DNA from: Candidatus Chlorohelix allophototropha
GTDB taxonomy: Bacteria > Chloroflexota > Chloroflexia > Chloroheliales > Chloroheliaceae
Reading direction: 5' to 3'
NCBI RefSeq assembly: GCF_030389965.1
Contig: NZ_CP128400.1
Span: 620,001-684,000 of the forward strand
DNA length: 64,000 nt
Shown: piece by piece, positions 24,788 to 34,141 of the stretch
How the letters are laid out: every line of letters starts with the position of its first letter
Numbering within the stretch: the stretch's first letter is position 1
Position numbers and translations under genes: made by a program
The notes under the pieces: generated by a model
Database searches by the model: none
Seen by the model: the letters and a program-made list of their open reading frames with translations, nothing else
What the model was told of the DNA's origin: nothing

Positions 24788-25819
24788 TTAAAGATGTTTT
24801 AAATATGATGAGATTTGCTCTAGCGAAAGTACCAGGGTAGCAGCTTTCAGGTCTATGGCAGCTTTGGGCATACCAAAAACAACCGAAGTGGATTCATCCT
24901 GCGCTACCGTAACTGCACCCGCATCATGCAGCTTTTTCAAACCGCGCGCGCCGTCATTCCCCATTCCGGTCAGAATTATGCCAAGCGCATCTGCCCTGGC
25001 GGTTCTGGCAACGGATTCAAACATCACGTCTGCGGAAGGTTTGTGCGCATTAAGACCGGGGGATTCGTCCAACGTAAGTTTAAAACCAGGATTCAAAACC
25101 AGATGGGCATTATCCGGGGCAAACCAGATTTTTCCGGAATTAAACTCTAGGAATGCGCCGTTACGGACGCATGCAATATCTCGCCCGGTGGTTTGGCGCA
25201 ACCACACCACCAATTGTTCGAGGAAGCCGGGCAGAATGTGCTGGGTAATCAGGATGGGTATTTTAAAATTGGGCGGCAGGGCTTTCAAGATTTTTTGAAG
25301 CGCCGGAGGCCCCCCGGTACTGCCCGCTATAGCAATCAAGCCGGGGGGTTTGTTACCCGGTTTTGGGACACTAAAGTTCAACTGGTTAGTATTGATGCGA
25401 TTTAGCAGGTTACGCCTGACAACTTTGACCTCGGACATTAACTTTACAGTGTTAATCAATATCCGGGCGGCATTTTCCGCGCCCGTCCCGCTTAATGCTC
25501 CCGATTTTGGCACTACCGTTAAAGCGCCTGCTTCCAGTGCAAGCATCCCCAAATTGACCTCTTCTTGCAGCAGCCCAGATAAAATGACAATTGGAACTGG
25601 CATATCGGACATAATTGAGCGGGTGGCTTCTATACCATCCATTATCGGCATCTGAATATCCATCACGATAATATCAGGATGGAATTTCTGGTTGAGTTGT
25701 ATGGCTTCCTGACCGTTGCCCGCTACCCCTACCACAAATAATTGGGGGTCGGTTTTGAATATTTCAAACATGTAGCGGCAAAATACAGGCGAATCATCAC
25801 AAAGCAATACCTTGATCAT
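24788..25819 (-). CDS. cheB: Chemotaxis response regulator protein-glutamate methylesterase CheB
   Basis: 343-residue enzyme that removes methyl groups from chemoreceptors. The N-terminal receiver has Asp54 in IIVMDIQMPIMDG; the C-terminal methylesterase has the catalytic Ser in AIAGSTGGPPALQKIL, His in ITQHILPGF and Asp in TGMGNDGARGL. It is the last gene of a seven-gene operon on the minus strand and starts 3 bases after cheA, so translation is probably coupled. In Wsp-like systems this position is held by WspF, which tunes receptor adaptation. Confidence 0.95.
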   Translation of the reverse strand: MIKVLLCDDSPVFCRYMFEIFKTDPQLFVVGVAGNGQEAIQLNQKFHPDIIVMDIQMPIMDGIEATRSIMSDMPVPIVILSGLLQEEVNLGMLALEAGALTVVPKSGALSGTGAENAARILINTVKLMSEVKVVRRNLLNRINTNQLNFSVPKPGNKPPGLIAIAGSTGGPPALQKILKALPPNFKIPILITQHILPGFLEQLVVWLRQTTGRDIACVRNGAFLEFNSGKIWFAPDNAHLVLNPGFKLTLDESPGLNAHKPSADVMFESVARTARADALGIILTGMGNDGARGLKKLHDAGAVTVAQDESTSVVFGMPKAAIDLKAATLVLSLEQISSYLKHL

Positions 25820-25822
25820 TTT

Positions 25823-28141
25823 TTACACCAACTGCCTGATGGTAGTAAGTAAACTCTGCTGGTCAAAGCTGTTTTTAACAATATAAGCATCTGCTCCGGC
25901 TTGCAATCCTTTGGCTTTATCTTCGTCTGATCCCAGAGATGTAACCACTACTACTGGCAGTTCTGCCAGATGCGGGTTTTGTTTAATTTCGCGCGTGAGT
26001 TGGTAACCGTCCATTATCGGCATCTCAACATCGGTGATAACTAGGTCAAAATGGTCATGCTTGAGAAATTCCAGCGCTTCTAGCCCATCGCGGGCAGTTT
26101 GTACAGAAAAGCCTGCCACCTCAAGGATATTTTTTTCAAGGGTGCGGGTGGTAATCGAGTCATCCACCACTAAAATATGGTTTTTTTGAAATTGGCTGGC
26201 AACTTTTGGCTCCTGTGTCTCCGGTGCATTAGCCTTAAGCGAGACGGCAGGCGCTAAATCATCCTCCATAAAAATCTTCATTAGGTCGGCGGTATTTACA
26301 ATCAGGGCAACGGTTTTATCGGGCAGAACGGTAGCTCCTGCCATATATCGCACTTGCATTAAAGGCTTGCTGAAGTTTTTAACCACCACTTCCTGATTTC
26401 CCAACAAGTCGTCCAGATAAATTGCGCCATAATGATTCCGATTATATAGTACCAGAATAATATTATTTTTACCGCTGCTTTTTAAACCCAGTACTTGCGC
26501 CATAGAAATTACGGGAACTTTTATCCCACTATACAATAAATATTGGCGGCTGCCTATATTAACCAGATTTACATCGCTGACCCGGTAAGCATGAACCACG
26601 CTGTCAACCGGGAAAATAAAAAGTTGCTCGCCGGATTTAGCCAAAATCCCCTCGGTAGTAAACAGGAAATTTGGAATCGAGAAAATAAAGCTCGTGCCTT
26701 TATCCTTCTCGCTTTCCACATCAATGCTTCCCGACAGATGGGTGGCAATTTCTTGCACCACATCCATGCCCACCCCACGCCCTGAAATCTCGTTTGCAGT
26801 GCTTCTGGTGGAAAAGCCGGAGTTAAAAATGAACCGAATAATCTCATTATCGCTCAGGGTGTCGATTTCCTCCTGAGTTATCAAACCACGTTTGACGGCG
26901 ACCTGCTTTATCTGTTCTCTATCAATGCCCGCGCCGTCATCGCTAAGCTCAAACTCGATCCGGTGCCCTTGCTGCCGAAATACCAGCTTTAATTGTCCTT
27001 CGGGCGATTTGCCCTTGAAGATGCGCTGCGAAGGGCTTTCAATTCCGTGATCCAGCGCGTTGCGGATCAGGTGCAACAGCACCACCCGCAGCTCACCCAA
27101 AAGTTTTTTATCCAACTCCAGTTCCGCCCCGCTAACCACCAGATAAGCTTGCTTTCCAAGAGAGTGCGAAAGCTGCCTTATCACTCTTTCTAACTCTTCC
27201 ACCAGTAGGTTTAGCGGGACAAGGCGCAAGCGGCGAGTTTCAAACTGGATTTGCCGGGAAGTTTGGGCGAGGTGATCCACACTGCGCTCAAAATGCTCGC
27301 TGAAATTGTTAACGCGAGTTTCCAGTTCCTTAAGTTGCTGCTGGTTTTGTTCAAGGAAGTGCAGCAGATTTAAAAGGTCTTCTTCTTTTTTGGCAGGGCT
27401 GGTCGAGTGACCCTGAAGCGTGCGTGTATATGCCCCGCGCATACCGCGCCATAGTTTTGACCAGTTGCGTAGTTGATTTTTTATTTCGGCAAGGTCTTGC
27501 TGGTGATTACTGACGCGCAGATGCGCTACCAATAGTTCGGTTGAAACCGCCAGTAAATCATCCAGTTTTGCGCCGTTAATCTGGATGGAGGTATCCACCC
27601 CAACCGCCGTTGTAACCGGGCGGGCTACGCTTTTGGTGGTCTCAGCCTTGATTTGTTCTGGAGAAGTTGCGCCGTTCTTGCTCTCCTTTTTCGCATCTCC
27701 GGGCTTTTTATTCTGCTCAAGCTCGGCAATGAAATCCAGCAAGGTGTTGATTTCAGGCGGTTGCCCCAGCGTAAGGCGGTTGAGCAGTTGGTCGAGCCAG
27801 TTCACCCCATCGTAAAGGCGATCTATCGCCCACGACCAACCATCCATAGAAAAATCCGGTTTGGAAGCGGCAGCTTTGAAAGGCAGCAGCAGCGCTTCAA
27901 GGGCATGGGTCAGTTGTTCGATTTGGGTATAGGAAAGAACTCTGGCAGCGCCTTTCAGGTTGTGCAGTTCGCGTAGCAAAGCTTTATAAGACTCGGCTGG
28001 CAGCCCCTCAGATAGAGAAGTGGGAGCCTGGAAGGATTCTTCTAAAGAGCTTAGATGCTGGGAAATAGCCAGGATGCGCTCGTTCATTTCCTGGCGAAAA
28101 TTCTCCTGCATGGATTTTTGCAACTCTGCTTCAAACGACAT
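25823..28141 (-). CDS. cheA: Hybrid chemotaxis kinase CheA with C-terminal receiver
   Basis: 772 residues. Order of domains: one HPt (His60 in ELHNLKGAAR), an Asn/Gln-rich linker, a dimerisation helix pair, the HATPase (LHLIRNALDHGIESP, DDGAGID, GRGVGMDVV), a CheW-like regulatory domain, and a receiver with Asp in LVITDVEMPIMDGYQ. P2-type CheY-binding domains are not evident. A CheA fused to its own receiver is typical of alternative systems such as WspE and FrzE rather than swimming control. It lies between the receptor gene and cheB in the operon. Confidence 0.95.
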   Translation of the reverse strand: MSFEAELQKSMQENFRQEMNERILAISQHLSSLEESFQAPTSLSEGLPAESYKALLRELHNLKGAARVLSYTQIEQLTHALEALLLPFKAAASKPDFSMDGWSWAIDRLYDGVNWLDQLLNRLTLGQPPEINTLLDFIAELEQNKKPGDAKKESKNGATSPEQIKAETTKSVARPVTTAVGVDTSIQINGAKLDDLLAVSTELLVAHLRVSNHQQDLAEIKNQLRNWSKLWRGMRGAYTRTLQGHSTSPAKKEEDLLNLLHFLEQNQQQLKELETRVNNFSEHFERSVDHLAQTSRQIQFETRRLRLVPLNLLVEELERVIRQLSHSLGKQAYLVVSGAELELDKKLLGELRVVLLHLIRNALDHGIESPSQRIFKGKSPEGQLKLVFRQQGHRIEFELSDDGAGIDREQIKQVAVKRGLITQEEIDTLSDNEIIRFIFNSGFSTRSTANEISGRGVGMDVVQEIATHLSGSIDVESEKDKGTSFIFSIPNFLFTTEGILAKSGEQLFIFPVDSVVHAYRVSDVNLVNIGSRQYLLYSGIKVPVISMAQVLGLKSSGKNNIILVLYNRNHYGAIYLDDLLGNQEVVVKNFSKPLMQVRYMAGATVLPDKTVALIVNTADLMKIFMEDDLAPAVSLKANAPETQEPKVASQFQKNHILVVDDSITTRTLEKNILEVAGFSVQTARDGLEALEFLKHDHFDLVITDVEMPIMDGYQLTREIKQNPHLAELPVVVVTSLGSDEDKAKGLQAGADAYIVKNSFDQQSLLTTIRQLV

Positions 28142-28176
28142 TTACCACCTGCTTGTACTTAGCATGCCCTGTGTTG

Positions 28177-29826
28177 CTATTGATAATAACCGTTAGACAG
28201 GTTGAAGCGTTGGTTGAGCGCATTAAAGCGGGTCGCAATAAGTTTGAGGCTTTCCACGCTTTGTTGAATCTGGCGCGTACCGACTGCACCCTGAGTAGTG
28301 ACTTCATTGATATTGAAGATCGCTTGCGAAATTTGTTCAATCCCAATTGTTTGTTGCTGTACCATCACCTGTATCTGTTGGGTGTTGCCGATGTTTTCTT
28401 TCAAAACTTCATTCAACTGGCTAATAGCTCCTCCAGTGCGATTGGCAAGTTTAACCCCGTTTTCTACCCCTTTGGTGCCTTCTTCGGTAACCATTACCAC
28501 TGCATTGGTAGCTTTCTGAATGTCGAACAGGATGGTACGAATTTGCGCGGTTGCCTGTTTAGAGCGTTCCGCCAGCACCCGAATCTCGTTAGCCACCACC
28601 GAAAAGCCCCTGCCGTGTTCTCCGGCGCGCGCGGCTTCTACGGTTGCGTTCAAAGCCAGCAAGTTGGATTGCTCGGCGAGGTCATTCACAGTGGTGATAA
28701 TCTCGCCAATTTGCTGGGTTTGTTCCGAAAGCACAAGAATATTCTCGGCAATAATCTGCACTTTCTCTTTGATTTGGCTCATGCCTTCGATGGTATCTGC
28801 CACCACCTTCTGCCCATCTTCCGCTACCACCGAAAATTGTTGAGCGCTTTCCGAAATCGCCATTGCCCGTTTGCTGGTCTGTTCAATGGTCGCCCTTACT
28901 TCGTTTACAGTTGAGGCGGTTTCATGAATAGCGGCGGACTGTTCAGTTGCGCCTGAATTTTGCAAGTTGACCAACTCAGCCAATTGTTCCGCCGAGATTT
29001 TCAGTTCACTGCCGGATTTATTGATTTCAAGGTTAAGCTGTATTAAATTATTCACCATCTCCTTGAAATCGCGCGCGAGGTCGCCGATTTCGTCGCCACG
29101 ATTGGACTCAATGGTCTGGGTGAGGTCGCCCGCCAGCACTGCTTTAGTGACCAAGCGCAACCTTTTGATAGAGCGCACAATCGAATTGGAGAGCATGTAG
29201 CCCACCAGCAGGATAATTACTACCAGCAGCGACGAACCACCCAGAATAGACCAAAACAGGTTTGAGTATAAATCTCGCCCTTGCGCCAAAATCTGCTGTC
29301 CTTCTTGTTGCTCGTTAAAATTTAACTTGTTCAGCAAGTCTATAATAGAATCGCTCTGGTTTGTCATGCTGATGGCTTGAATAGCCTTTTGTTTGGAGGT
29401 GGGGTCATTACTTGAAATCAGAGTTATCAACTCCTGCTCAAAGCCGCTCCAACTCAGCCACTCTTTATCAACTTCCATTATCACAATCCGGTAATCTGCG
29501 CTTATAGAGAATTTTTTGTATGCTTCCCAACTGGCGGAGAAATCCTGCAAATCCTTCTTAGTACTATTGAGTAAAACTTGAACTTTAATCTGATTCGGTT
29601 CAAGCATTGCTTGCCTGACGGCTACCCGTACCGATTGCAAGCTTTCAAGGCTGGCATTAAGCAGGTTCAGGCTGGTAATTTGCTCGCTATTCAACTTGTC
29701 CAGATTATCTTTCATGGCACTGGTGCCGATGATAGCCAGCGTTCCTATCAAGATAACCAAGGTTAGAATGACAAAACCTGACAGCCCGAATTTTTTCTTG
29801 ATTGTAAGTGAGCGGTGGTTTAACAT
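28177..29826 (-). CDS. Methyl-accepting chemoreceptor
   Basis: 549 residues: transmembrane helix 1 at about 12-35, a periplasmic four-helix-bundle sensor (about 36-190), transmembrane helix 2 (about 192-214), HAMP, then a long cytoplasmic coiled coil with the signalling hairpin [20 protein letters not shown]. The MCP tip is well conserved and should bind CheA and CheW. The C-terminus lacks an obvious NWxxF pentapeptide for CheR/CheB docking. The receptor is encoded inside the operon and is probably dedicated to it, as WspA is. Confidence 0.93.
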   Translation of the reverse strand: MLNHRSLTIKKKFGLSGFVILTLVILIGTLAIIGTSAMKDNLDKLNSEQITSLNLLNASLESLQSVRVAVRQAMLEPNQIKVQVLLNSTKKDLQDFSASWEAYKKFSISADYRIVIMEVDKEWLSWSGFEQELITLISSNDPTSKQKAIQAISMTNQSDSIIDLLNKLNFNEQQEGQQILAQGRDLYSNLFWSILGGSSLLVVIILLVGYMLSNSIVRSIKRLRLVTKAVLAGDLTQTIESNRGDEIGDLARDFKEMVNNLIQLNLEINKSGSELKISAEQLAELVNLQNSGATEQSAAIHETASTVNEVRATIEQTSKRAMAISESAQQFSVVAEDGQKVVADTIEGMSQIKEKVQIIAENILVLSEQTQQIGEIITTVNDLAEQSNLLALNATVEAARAGEHGRGFSVVANEIRVLAERSKQATAQIRTILFDIQKATNAVVMVTEEGTKGVENGVKLANRTGGAISQLNEVLKENIGNTQQIQVMVQQQTIGIEQISQAIFNINEVTTQGAVGTRQIQQSVESLKLIATRFNALNQRFNLSNGYYQ

Positions 29827-29872
29827 CCTTTTATCCTTCTTTTTAGTGTCTGCCGACCTTTTGAAATCCCCA

Positions 29873-30517
29873 CTAATTTTGATTAACTGTAAAGGTATTA
29901 CTGTTAGTAATTGCCAGCAAATCTACCCGTATAATCCCGGTCAGATCAATCCCTGAGATATATTCATTATGGTAGTCCAAAATCATATCAAGCGCCTGCG
30001 TAAAATTATCCGGGCTGTAGTGGCTAATCAGCGGGTATCCATAAGATAACAAACCAAATTCCATCCCCGATATTTCAGTTATAACTACCGTACAATCCCT
30101 GTCATAATTATCAGGCTGGGAAACAGCCTTCTTTTGAATAAATTTCTCAAGATTTACCAGCGTTAGAATTTTCCCGCGCATATTGATAACACCTGCGATA
30201 TGGGCGGGCACACCGGGTACGATGGTGAGCGATTCGAGCGGGATTATTGCCTTTACTTCCAATACATTTATACCGATTCGGCAATGAGCCTGGTTCAAAA
30301 TGACCAGCATATATTTGTTCTGGTCAGAATAGGGGAGATCAATGGCTTTGGCTATCTCGCGGGCGCGCTCTAATAGTGTTTTCTCTACTTGTTCTGCATC
30401 GGTCAGCTTAGCCTCAACCTCAGGCGCGGTTGAATCCAACTTTCGTGAATTATGTTGCGCAAGATATTGCTGCAAACGGTATTGGGTAGCGGCGATTGAA
30501 TTTAGATTGGGATTCAT
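29873..30517 (-). CDS. CheW-like coupling protein (longer paralogue)
   Basis: 214 residues with the CheW beta-barrel from about 70 on: [20 protein letters not shown], then [20 protein letters not shown] and [19 protein letters not shown]. An N-terminal helical extension of about 65 residues precedes the barrel. It corresponds in position to WspD, the second CheW of Wsp-type operons. It should connect receptor and CheA; two CheW proteins in one operon suggest distinct array positions. Confidence 0.88.
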   Translation of the reverse strand: MNPNLNSIAATQYRLQQYLAQHNSRKLDSTAPEVEAKLTDAEQVEKTLLERAREIAKAIDLPYSDQNKYMLVILNQAHCRIGINVLEVKAIIPLESLTIVPGVPAHIAGVINMRGKILTLVNLEKFIQKKAVSQPDNYDRDCTVVITEISGMEFGLLSYGYPLISHYSPDNFTQALDMILDYHNEYISGIDLTGIIRVDLLAITNSNTFTVNQN

Positions 30518-30538
30518 GATTTCTATAACCTGTATCTA

Positions 30539-31849
30539 TTAATTTTCAAACTCCGTCTGATACTGAATTTCTTTTAACCCCGCGCGTACCAGATTCAGCA
30601 GTTCACCGTAGGTAATACTGGGCAGATTAGGGCTGTGCTCGGCAGGATTTGAATTTTCGAGGATAGAAATTATGCGGTTGTAAGCGCGCGCCTGACGTTG
30701 TTTATTTCCGGCTTGTGCTTCAAGGTTGATAAGGTAAAAATAGCCTTCCGGTTTGTGCGGTTCCAGATATACGTACTTTCTCGCCATTTCCAGCGCTTTG
30801 ACGGGGGCGTTTTGCTCCTGATACAAAGCGACAAGGTGCAAATATAGCGCGGAGTTCAGCGGGTCTTTTACCAGCTTTTCTTCAAAAGGGCTGATTTCAG
30901 AAATTATTTCAGGCTGCGAAGTAGGGTTAATGCTCATATGTGCCTGCACCTTTTCCGCCTTTATGTGCGAAATTTTGGGCGAAACCGGAAATTCATTTTT
31001 AACCAGCAGTGGGCGGCGTAAAATTCTGTAGTTTACCGTATCGATTATCTCAAAATCTGCGAAAAGTTCTTTTGAATATTCGCTTGGGGTGATTACCAAA
31101 AAACCGCCCGGCGCAAGGGTCTGGTACAACCGTTTTGCTACCGCTTTGATAGTTTTTTGATCAAAATAGATAAATACATTCCTACAAAAAATGAGGTCGT
31201 ACATGTAAAGGTCAGTTTTTAGGGGTTGGGAAGTGTTTTCCAGCAGGTTAAGGAATTTAAACTGCACATTGCGCCTGTATTCTTCTTTAACCTGTAAATT
31301 TCCCCTGCCTTCTACCGGGGTAAAAGCCTCCTTGAATCTGCTTTGATGCCTGAAACTATTCAAGCCATACACTGCCTGCCGCGCCTTTTCCAAACGGCTT
31401 TTGTTTAAATCGGTGCCCAGAATATCTATTTGCCAATCCTTGCCCGCGAAATATTTATTGAGAAAAATAGAGAGGGAGTACGCTTCTTCGCCGCTGGAAC
31501 AACCGGCGCTCCAAACTCGCAGGCTACGCTTATACGAGCCAAACTGCTTGACCAGTTCCGGCAATACCTCTGCCGCCAGCAGATCATAAGCTTCATAATC
31601 CCGGAAGAAGTAGGTTTCGCCGATAAGCACTTCATCCAGAATCGGCTGAATCAGTTCCAGCACTCTGGAAGGGTTAAATGAAAAACGCTCGACCAGCCCA
31701 ATCAATTCTTCAGGGTCTTTATTTATATGCGCAAAACCGCTCTCAAGGTGCGAGAGTAACTCGGCATTTAGACCATCCGGGAATTTAAAGCCGGTATAAT
31801 GCCTAATTATGTTTACCAGAGCTTTTACTTGTTCGTTGTTCAGCTTCAT
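30539..31849 (-). CDS. cheR: CheR methyltransferase with C-terminal TPR segment (WspC-like)
   Basis: 436 residues. The CheR part (about 1-280) contains the helical N-terminal domain and the AdoMet-binding RVWSAGCSSGEEAYSLSI, later FCRNVFIYFD. The C-terminal part (about 320-400) is a tetratricopeptide-like helical repeat (YLHLVALYQEQNAPVKALEM...). CheR proteins with a TPR tail are typical of the Wsp and Frz alternative systems. It methylates receptor glutamates, opposing CheB. It follows a CheW gene closely, with 17 bases between them. Confidence 0.93.
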   Translation of the reverse strand: MKLNNEQVKALVNIIRHYTGFKFPDGLNAELLSHLESGFAHINKDPEELIGLVERFSFNPSRVLELIQPILDEVLIGETYFFRDYEAYDLLAAEVLPELVKQFGSYKRSLRVWSAGCSSGEEAYSLSIFLNKYFAGKDWQIDILGTDLNKSRLEKARQAVYGLNSFRHQSRFKEAFTPVEGRGNLQVKEEYRRNVQFKFLNLLENTSQPLKTDLYMYDLIFCRNVFIYFDQKTIKAVAKRLYQTLAPGGFLVITPSEYSKELFADFEIIDTVNYRILRRPLLVKNEFPVSPKISHIKAEKVQAHMSINPTSQPEIISEISPFEEKLVKDPLNSALYLHLVALYQEQNAPVKALEMARKYVYLEPHKPEGYFYLINLEAQAGNKQRQARAYNRIISILENSNPAEHSPNLPSITYGELLNLVRAGLKEIQYQTEFEN

Positions 31850-31866
31850 ATCAATTTGTCAATTCG

Positions 31867-32328
31867 TCAATTTGCGGTCATATTAGTAAAAGCATTAGTA
31901 TTGAATCTTCTTATCAATGCTGCATTATTCAGAACAGGCACGAGTCCAATCTCCAGTTTTGCGATAAACTCAATAATTTCGTTATCCTGCGTATCTGTTA
32001 TCACCTCTGAGATATTTTTAACTTCATTAGGGCTTTCGAACTTTAGCACCTGATCTACTAGCAGGCAAAGCTGCGGTACAATTAAATCTGTACCGTTACT
32101 TAAAATCAGCATATGTTGTTGGATCAAGGGGATCCCGAAATCTACGCCAAGTACCTTGCTGCCGCTAATGACCGGGAGCAAGTTTCCACGATAGTTGATA
32201 ACGCCACAAATCGATTCGCTCGAACCCGGCACATTGGTAATTTGCACTGCTTGAATGATTTCCACCAGAATCCCCGTTTCGAGAGCGTAAAATTTATTCC
32301 CAATTTCAAAAGTCATCAAATTAAGCAT
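31867..32328 (-). CDS. cheW: CheW coupling protein
   Basis: 153 residues, a complete CheW domain: MTFEIGNKFYALETGILVE, then QITNVPGSSESICGVINYRG and NLLPVISGSKVLG. It starts 8 bases inside the end of the cheY gene, so translation is coupled. It holds the WspB position in the operon. Confidence 0.9.
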   Translation of the reverse strand: MLNLMTFEIGNKFYALETGILVEIIQAVQITNVPGSSESICGVINYRGNLLPVISGSKVLGVDFGIPLIQQHMLILSNGTDLIVPQLCLLVDQVLKFESPNEVKNISEVITDTQDNEIIEFIAKLEIGLVPVLNNAALIRRFNTNAFTNMTAN

Positions 32329-32707
32329 CGGTTTTATTTTTACGATTCCGCTTTTGCTGCGCCATTATTGCTCCAACCCTCGCCACAAGGGTGGTGAGTT
32401 GCTTGTCACATAAATATACTTTACTATCCAGATCGGCTATATTGAGAGCTTCAAGGCTATCTTTGGTAGTGTTCAAAATTATCGGCAGGTCCTGATTATG
32501 TGCGTGCAACTTCCGAATCAATTCGAGACCGTTCAGGTCGGGCAAATTTAGGTCGGTAATAACTAGGTCATATTGAGAATTCAAGGCTTTTTCCAGCCCA
32601 GCGCTACCGCTCGTTTCGGTATCAAGCGAGTAGGTAGGAGGTACAAATTGCATTCCCGCCAGTTTCAGGAAGAAAGAACTATCATCAATGAGTAGAATAT
32701 TTAGCAT
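32321..32707 (-). CDS. Single-domain response regulator (CheY-like)
   Basis: 128 residues, one receiver. The acidic pair is in LLIDDSS, the phospho-acceptor Asp in LVITDLNLPDLNG (about residue 51), the conserved Thr in ILNTTKDS, and the final Lys in LCDKQL. It is the first gene of the operon. No output domain is attached, so it may be the diffusible output or a phosphate sink of the CheA-REC kinase. Confidence 0.88.
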   Translation of the reverse strand: MLNILLIDDSSFFLKLAGMQFVPPTYSLDTETSGSAGLEKALNSQYDLVITDLNLPDLNGLELIRKLHAHNQDLPIILNTTKDSLEALNIADLDSKVYLCDKQLTTLVARVGAIMAQQKRNRKNKTDA

Positions 32708-33002
32708 AATTCGGTACGAGCCTTTCGATATATGCCAGCGTTCTTGAAATTGAGCCTGTCCTCACTATTAGTATATTATATATGTAAATAATATATAAAA
32801 ATAATTTCACATATTTATAAAAATAATTTAATAATATTGATTAAATATCAAATAACTCTTGTGTTAAATGATAAAATAATATTGAATATGGGTTTCATTA
32901 TCAGCCGCACTCACTCGGCTGCGATAATCTGATTTACATACTGCTCAATAACAAGCAACCTAGAAATACAGGCATTAATCCAGAGAAGGCAAAGGAACTA
33001 AT
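32708..33002. promoter_or_regulatory. AT-rich divergent promoter region of the signalling island
   Basis: Very AT-rich 295-bp region (runs of ATAT and AATAAT between 32770 and 32890) between the chemosensory operon on the minus strand and the kinase genes on the plus strand. It must carry promoters for both, but I cannot assign single boxes with confidence. Confidence 0.4.
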
Positions 33003-34130
33003 ATGCGTGTTCTTATCGCTGAAGATAATAATGTCTCACGCCTGATACTTAAAACTGTCCTACAAAAAGCCGGACACCAGATTTATGAAGCAGATAACGG
33101 CTTTACCGCCTGGGAGTTGTTTCAGGGCAACGAGGTAGATGTAATTATCAGCGACAGAATGATGCCGGGAATAGACGGCATCGAGCTTTGCACACGCGTC
33201 CGCTCTTTACCCCGAAGCATTTATACCTATTTCATTTTCCTCACTTCGATGGATAACAAAAGCCAGTTGTTGGACGGTATTAATGCAGGGGCAGACGATT
33301 ATTTAGCTAAACCGCTCGATGCTGAAGAATTAAAGATTCGACTCCATGTAGCCGCGCGGATTACTGAACTACACCGCAAGCTAGCACAACAAGCCGAAGA
33401 ACTAAAGCGATTAAATCAACTAAAAAACGAGTTTGTTTCAATTGTCAGTCATGAGTTCCGAACACCGCTTAGCAGTATTTTATTTTCGGCACAGTATTTG
33501 CAACGTTACGAAACAACCGCCAGCGCCGATAAAAAATTGAAACATCAGGTGCGCATCGAAGATTCGGTAAAGAGCATGATAGAACTGCTGGATGAGGTTT
33601 TGCTGGTGGGTAAGGCTGAGGCAGGCAAGCTCGATTTCTTAGCTGAGCCGTTGGATTTGAGCGAATACTGCCGCGATTTAATCGAGGAATTTCAGGAAAG
33701 AGCGGGGGCACAATACAGCCTGCAATTGGAACTAAAGCACGCCGTCAATTACAACGATTTCAGCGGTGATAAAAAATTACTGCACCATATCCTCGGCAAC
33801 CTGCTTTCTAATGCCATCAAATATACGCCACAAGCCGGAAAGGTTACGCTTGCGCTCGATTATCAGCGCGATAATGTGGTGCTGAAAGTAATAGATCAGG
33901 GAATTGGAATACCGGAAGCGGATCAGGTGCGCATGTTTGAGAGTTTCCACCGCGCAAAAAATGTCGGCAATATCTCCGGTACCGGTCTTGGTCTTTCAAT
34001 TGTGAAACGTTGTGTGGATTTGCATCAGGGCAGCATTACGCTGGAAAGTCAGGTAGGGGTTGGCACTACCTTTATTGTGACACTGCCGCGTATCCCTGCT
34101 TCAAGCCCGGCGGTGGTAGCGCAAGGTTAG
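33003..34130 (+). CDS. Receiver-histidine kinase fusion
   Basis: 375 residues, cytoplasmic. An N-terminal receiver with Asp51 in VIISDRMMPGIDG is followed by a short coiled coil (about 120-140), HisKA with His150 in SIVSHEFRTPLSS, and HATPase with NLLSNAIKYTP, DQGIGIP and GTGLGLSIVK. A receiver at the front of a soluble kinase usually makes the kinase a target of an upstream phosphotransfer system; here the divergent CheA is an obvious candidate. The next gene begins 11 bases downstream and looks like a paralogue. Confidence 0.92.
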   Translation: MRVLIAEDNNVSRLILKTVLQKAGHQIYEADNGFTAWELFQGNEVDVIISDRMMPGIDGIELCTRVRSLPRSIYTYFIFLTSMDNKSQLLDGINAGADDYLAKPLDAEELKIRLHVAARITELHRKLAQQAEELKRLNQLKNEFVSIVSHEFRTPLSSILFSAQYLQRYETTASADKKLKHQVRIEDSVKSMIELLDEVLLVGKAEAGKLDFLAEPLDLSEYCRDLIEEFQERAGAQYSLQLELKHAVNYNDFSGDKKLLHHILGNLLSNAIKYTPQAGKVTLALDYQRDNVVLKVIDQGIGIPEADQVRMFESFHRAKNVGNISGTGLGLSIVKRCVDLHQGSITLESQVGVGTTFIVTLPRIPASSPAVVAQG

Positions 34131-34141
34131 AAAGTATATTT

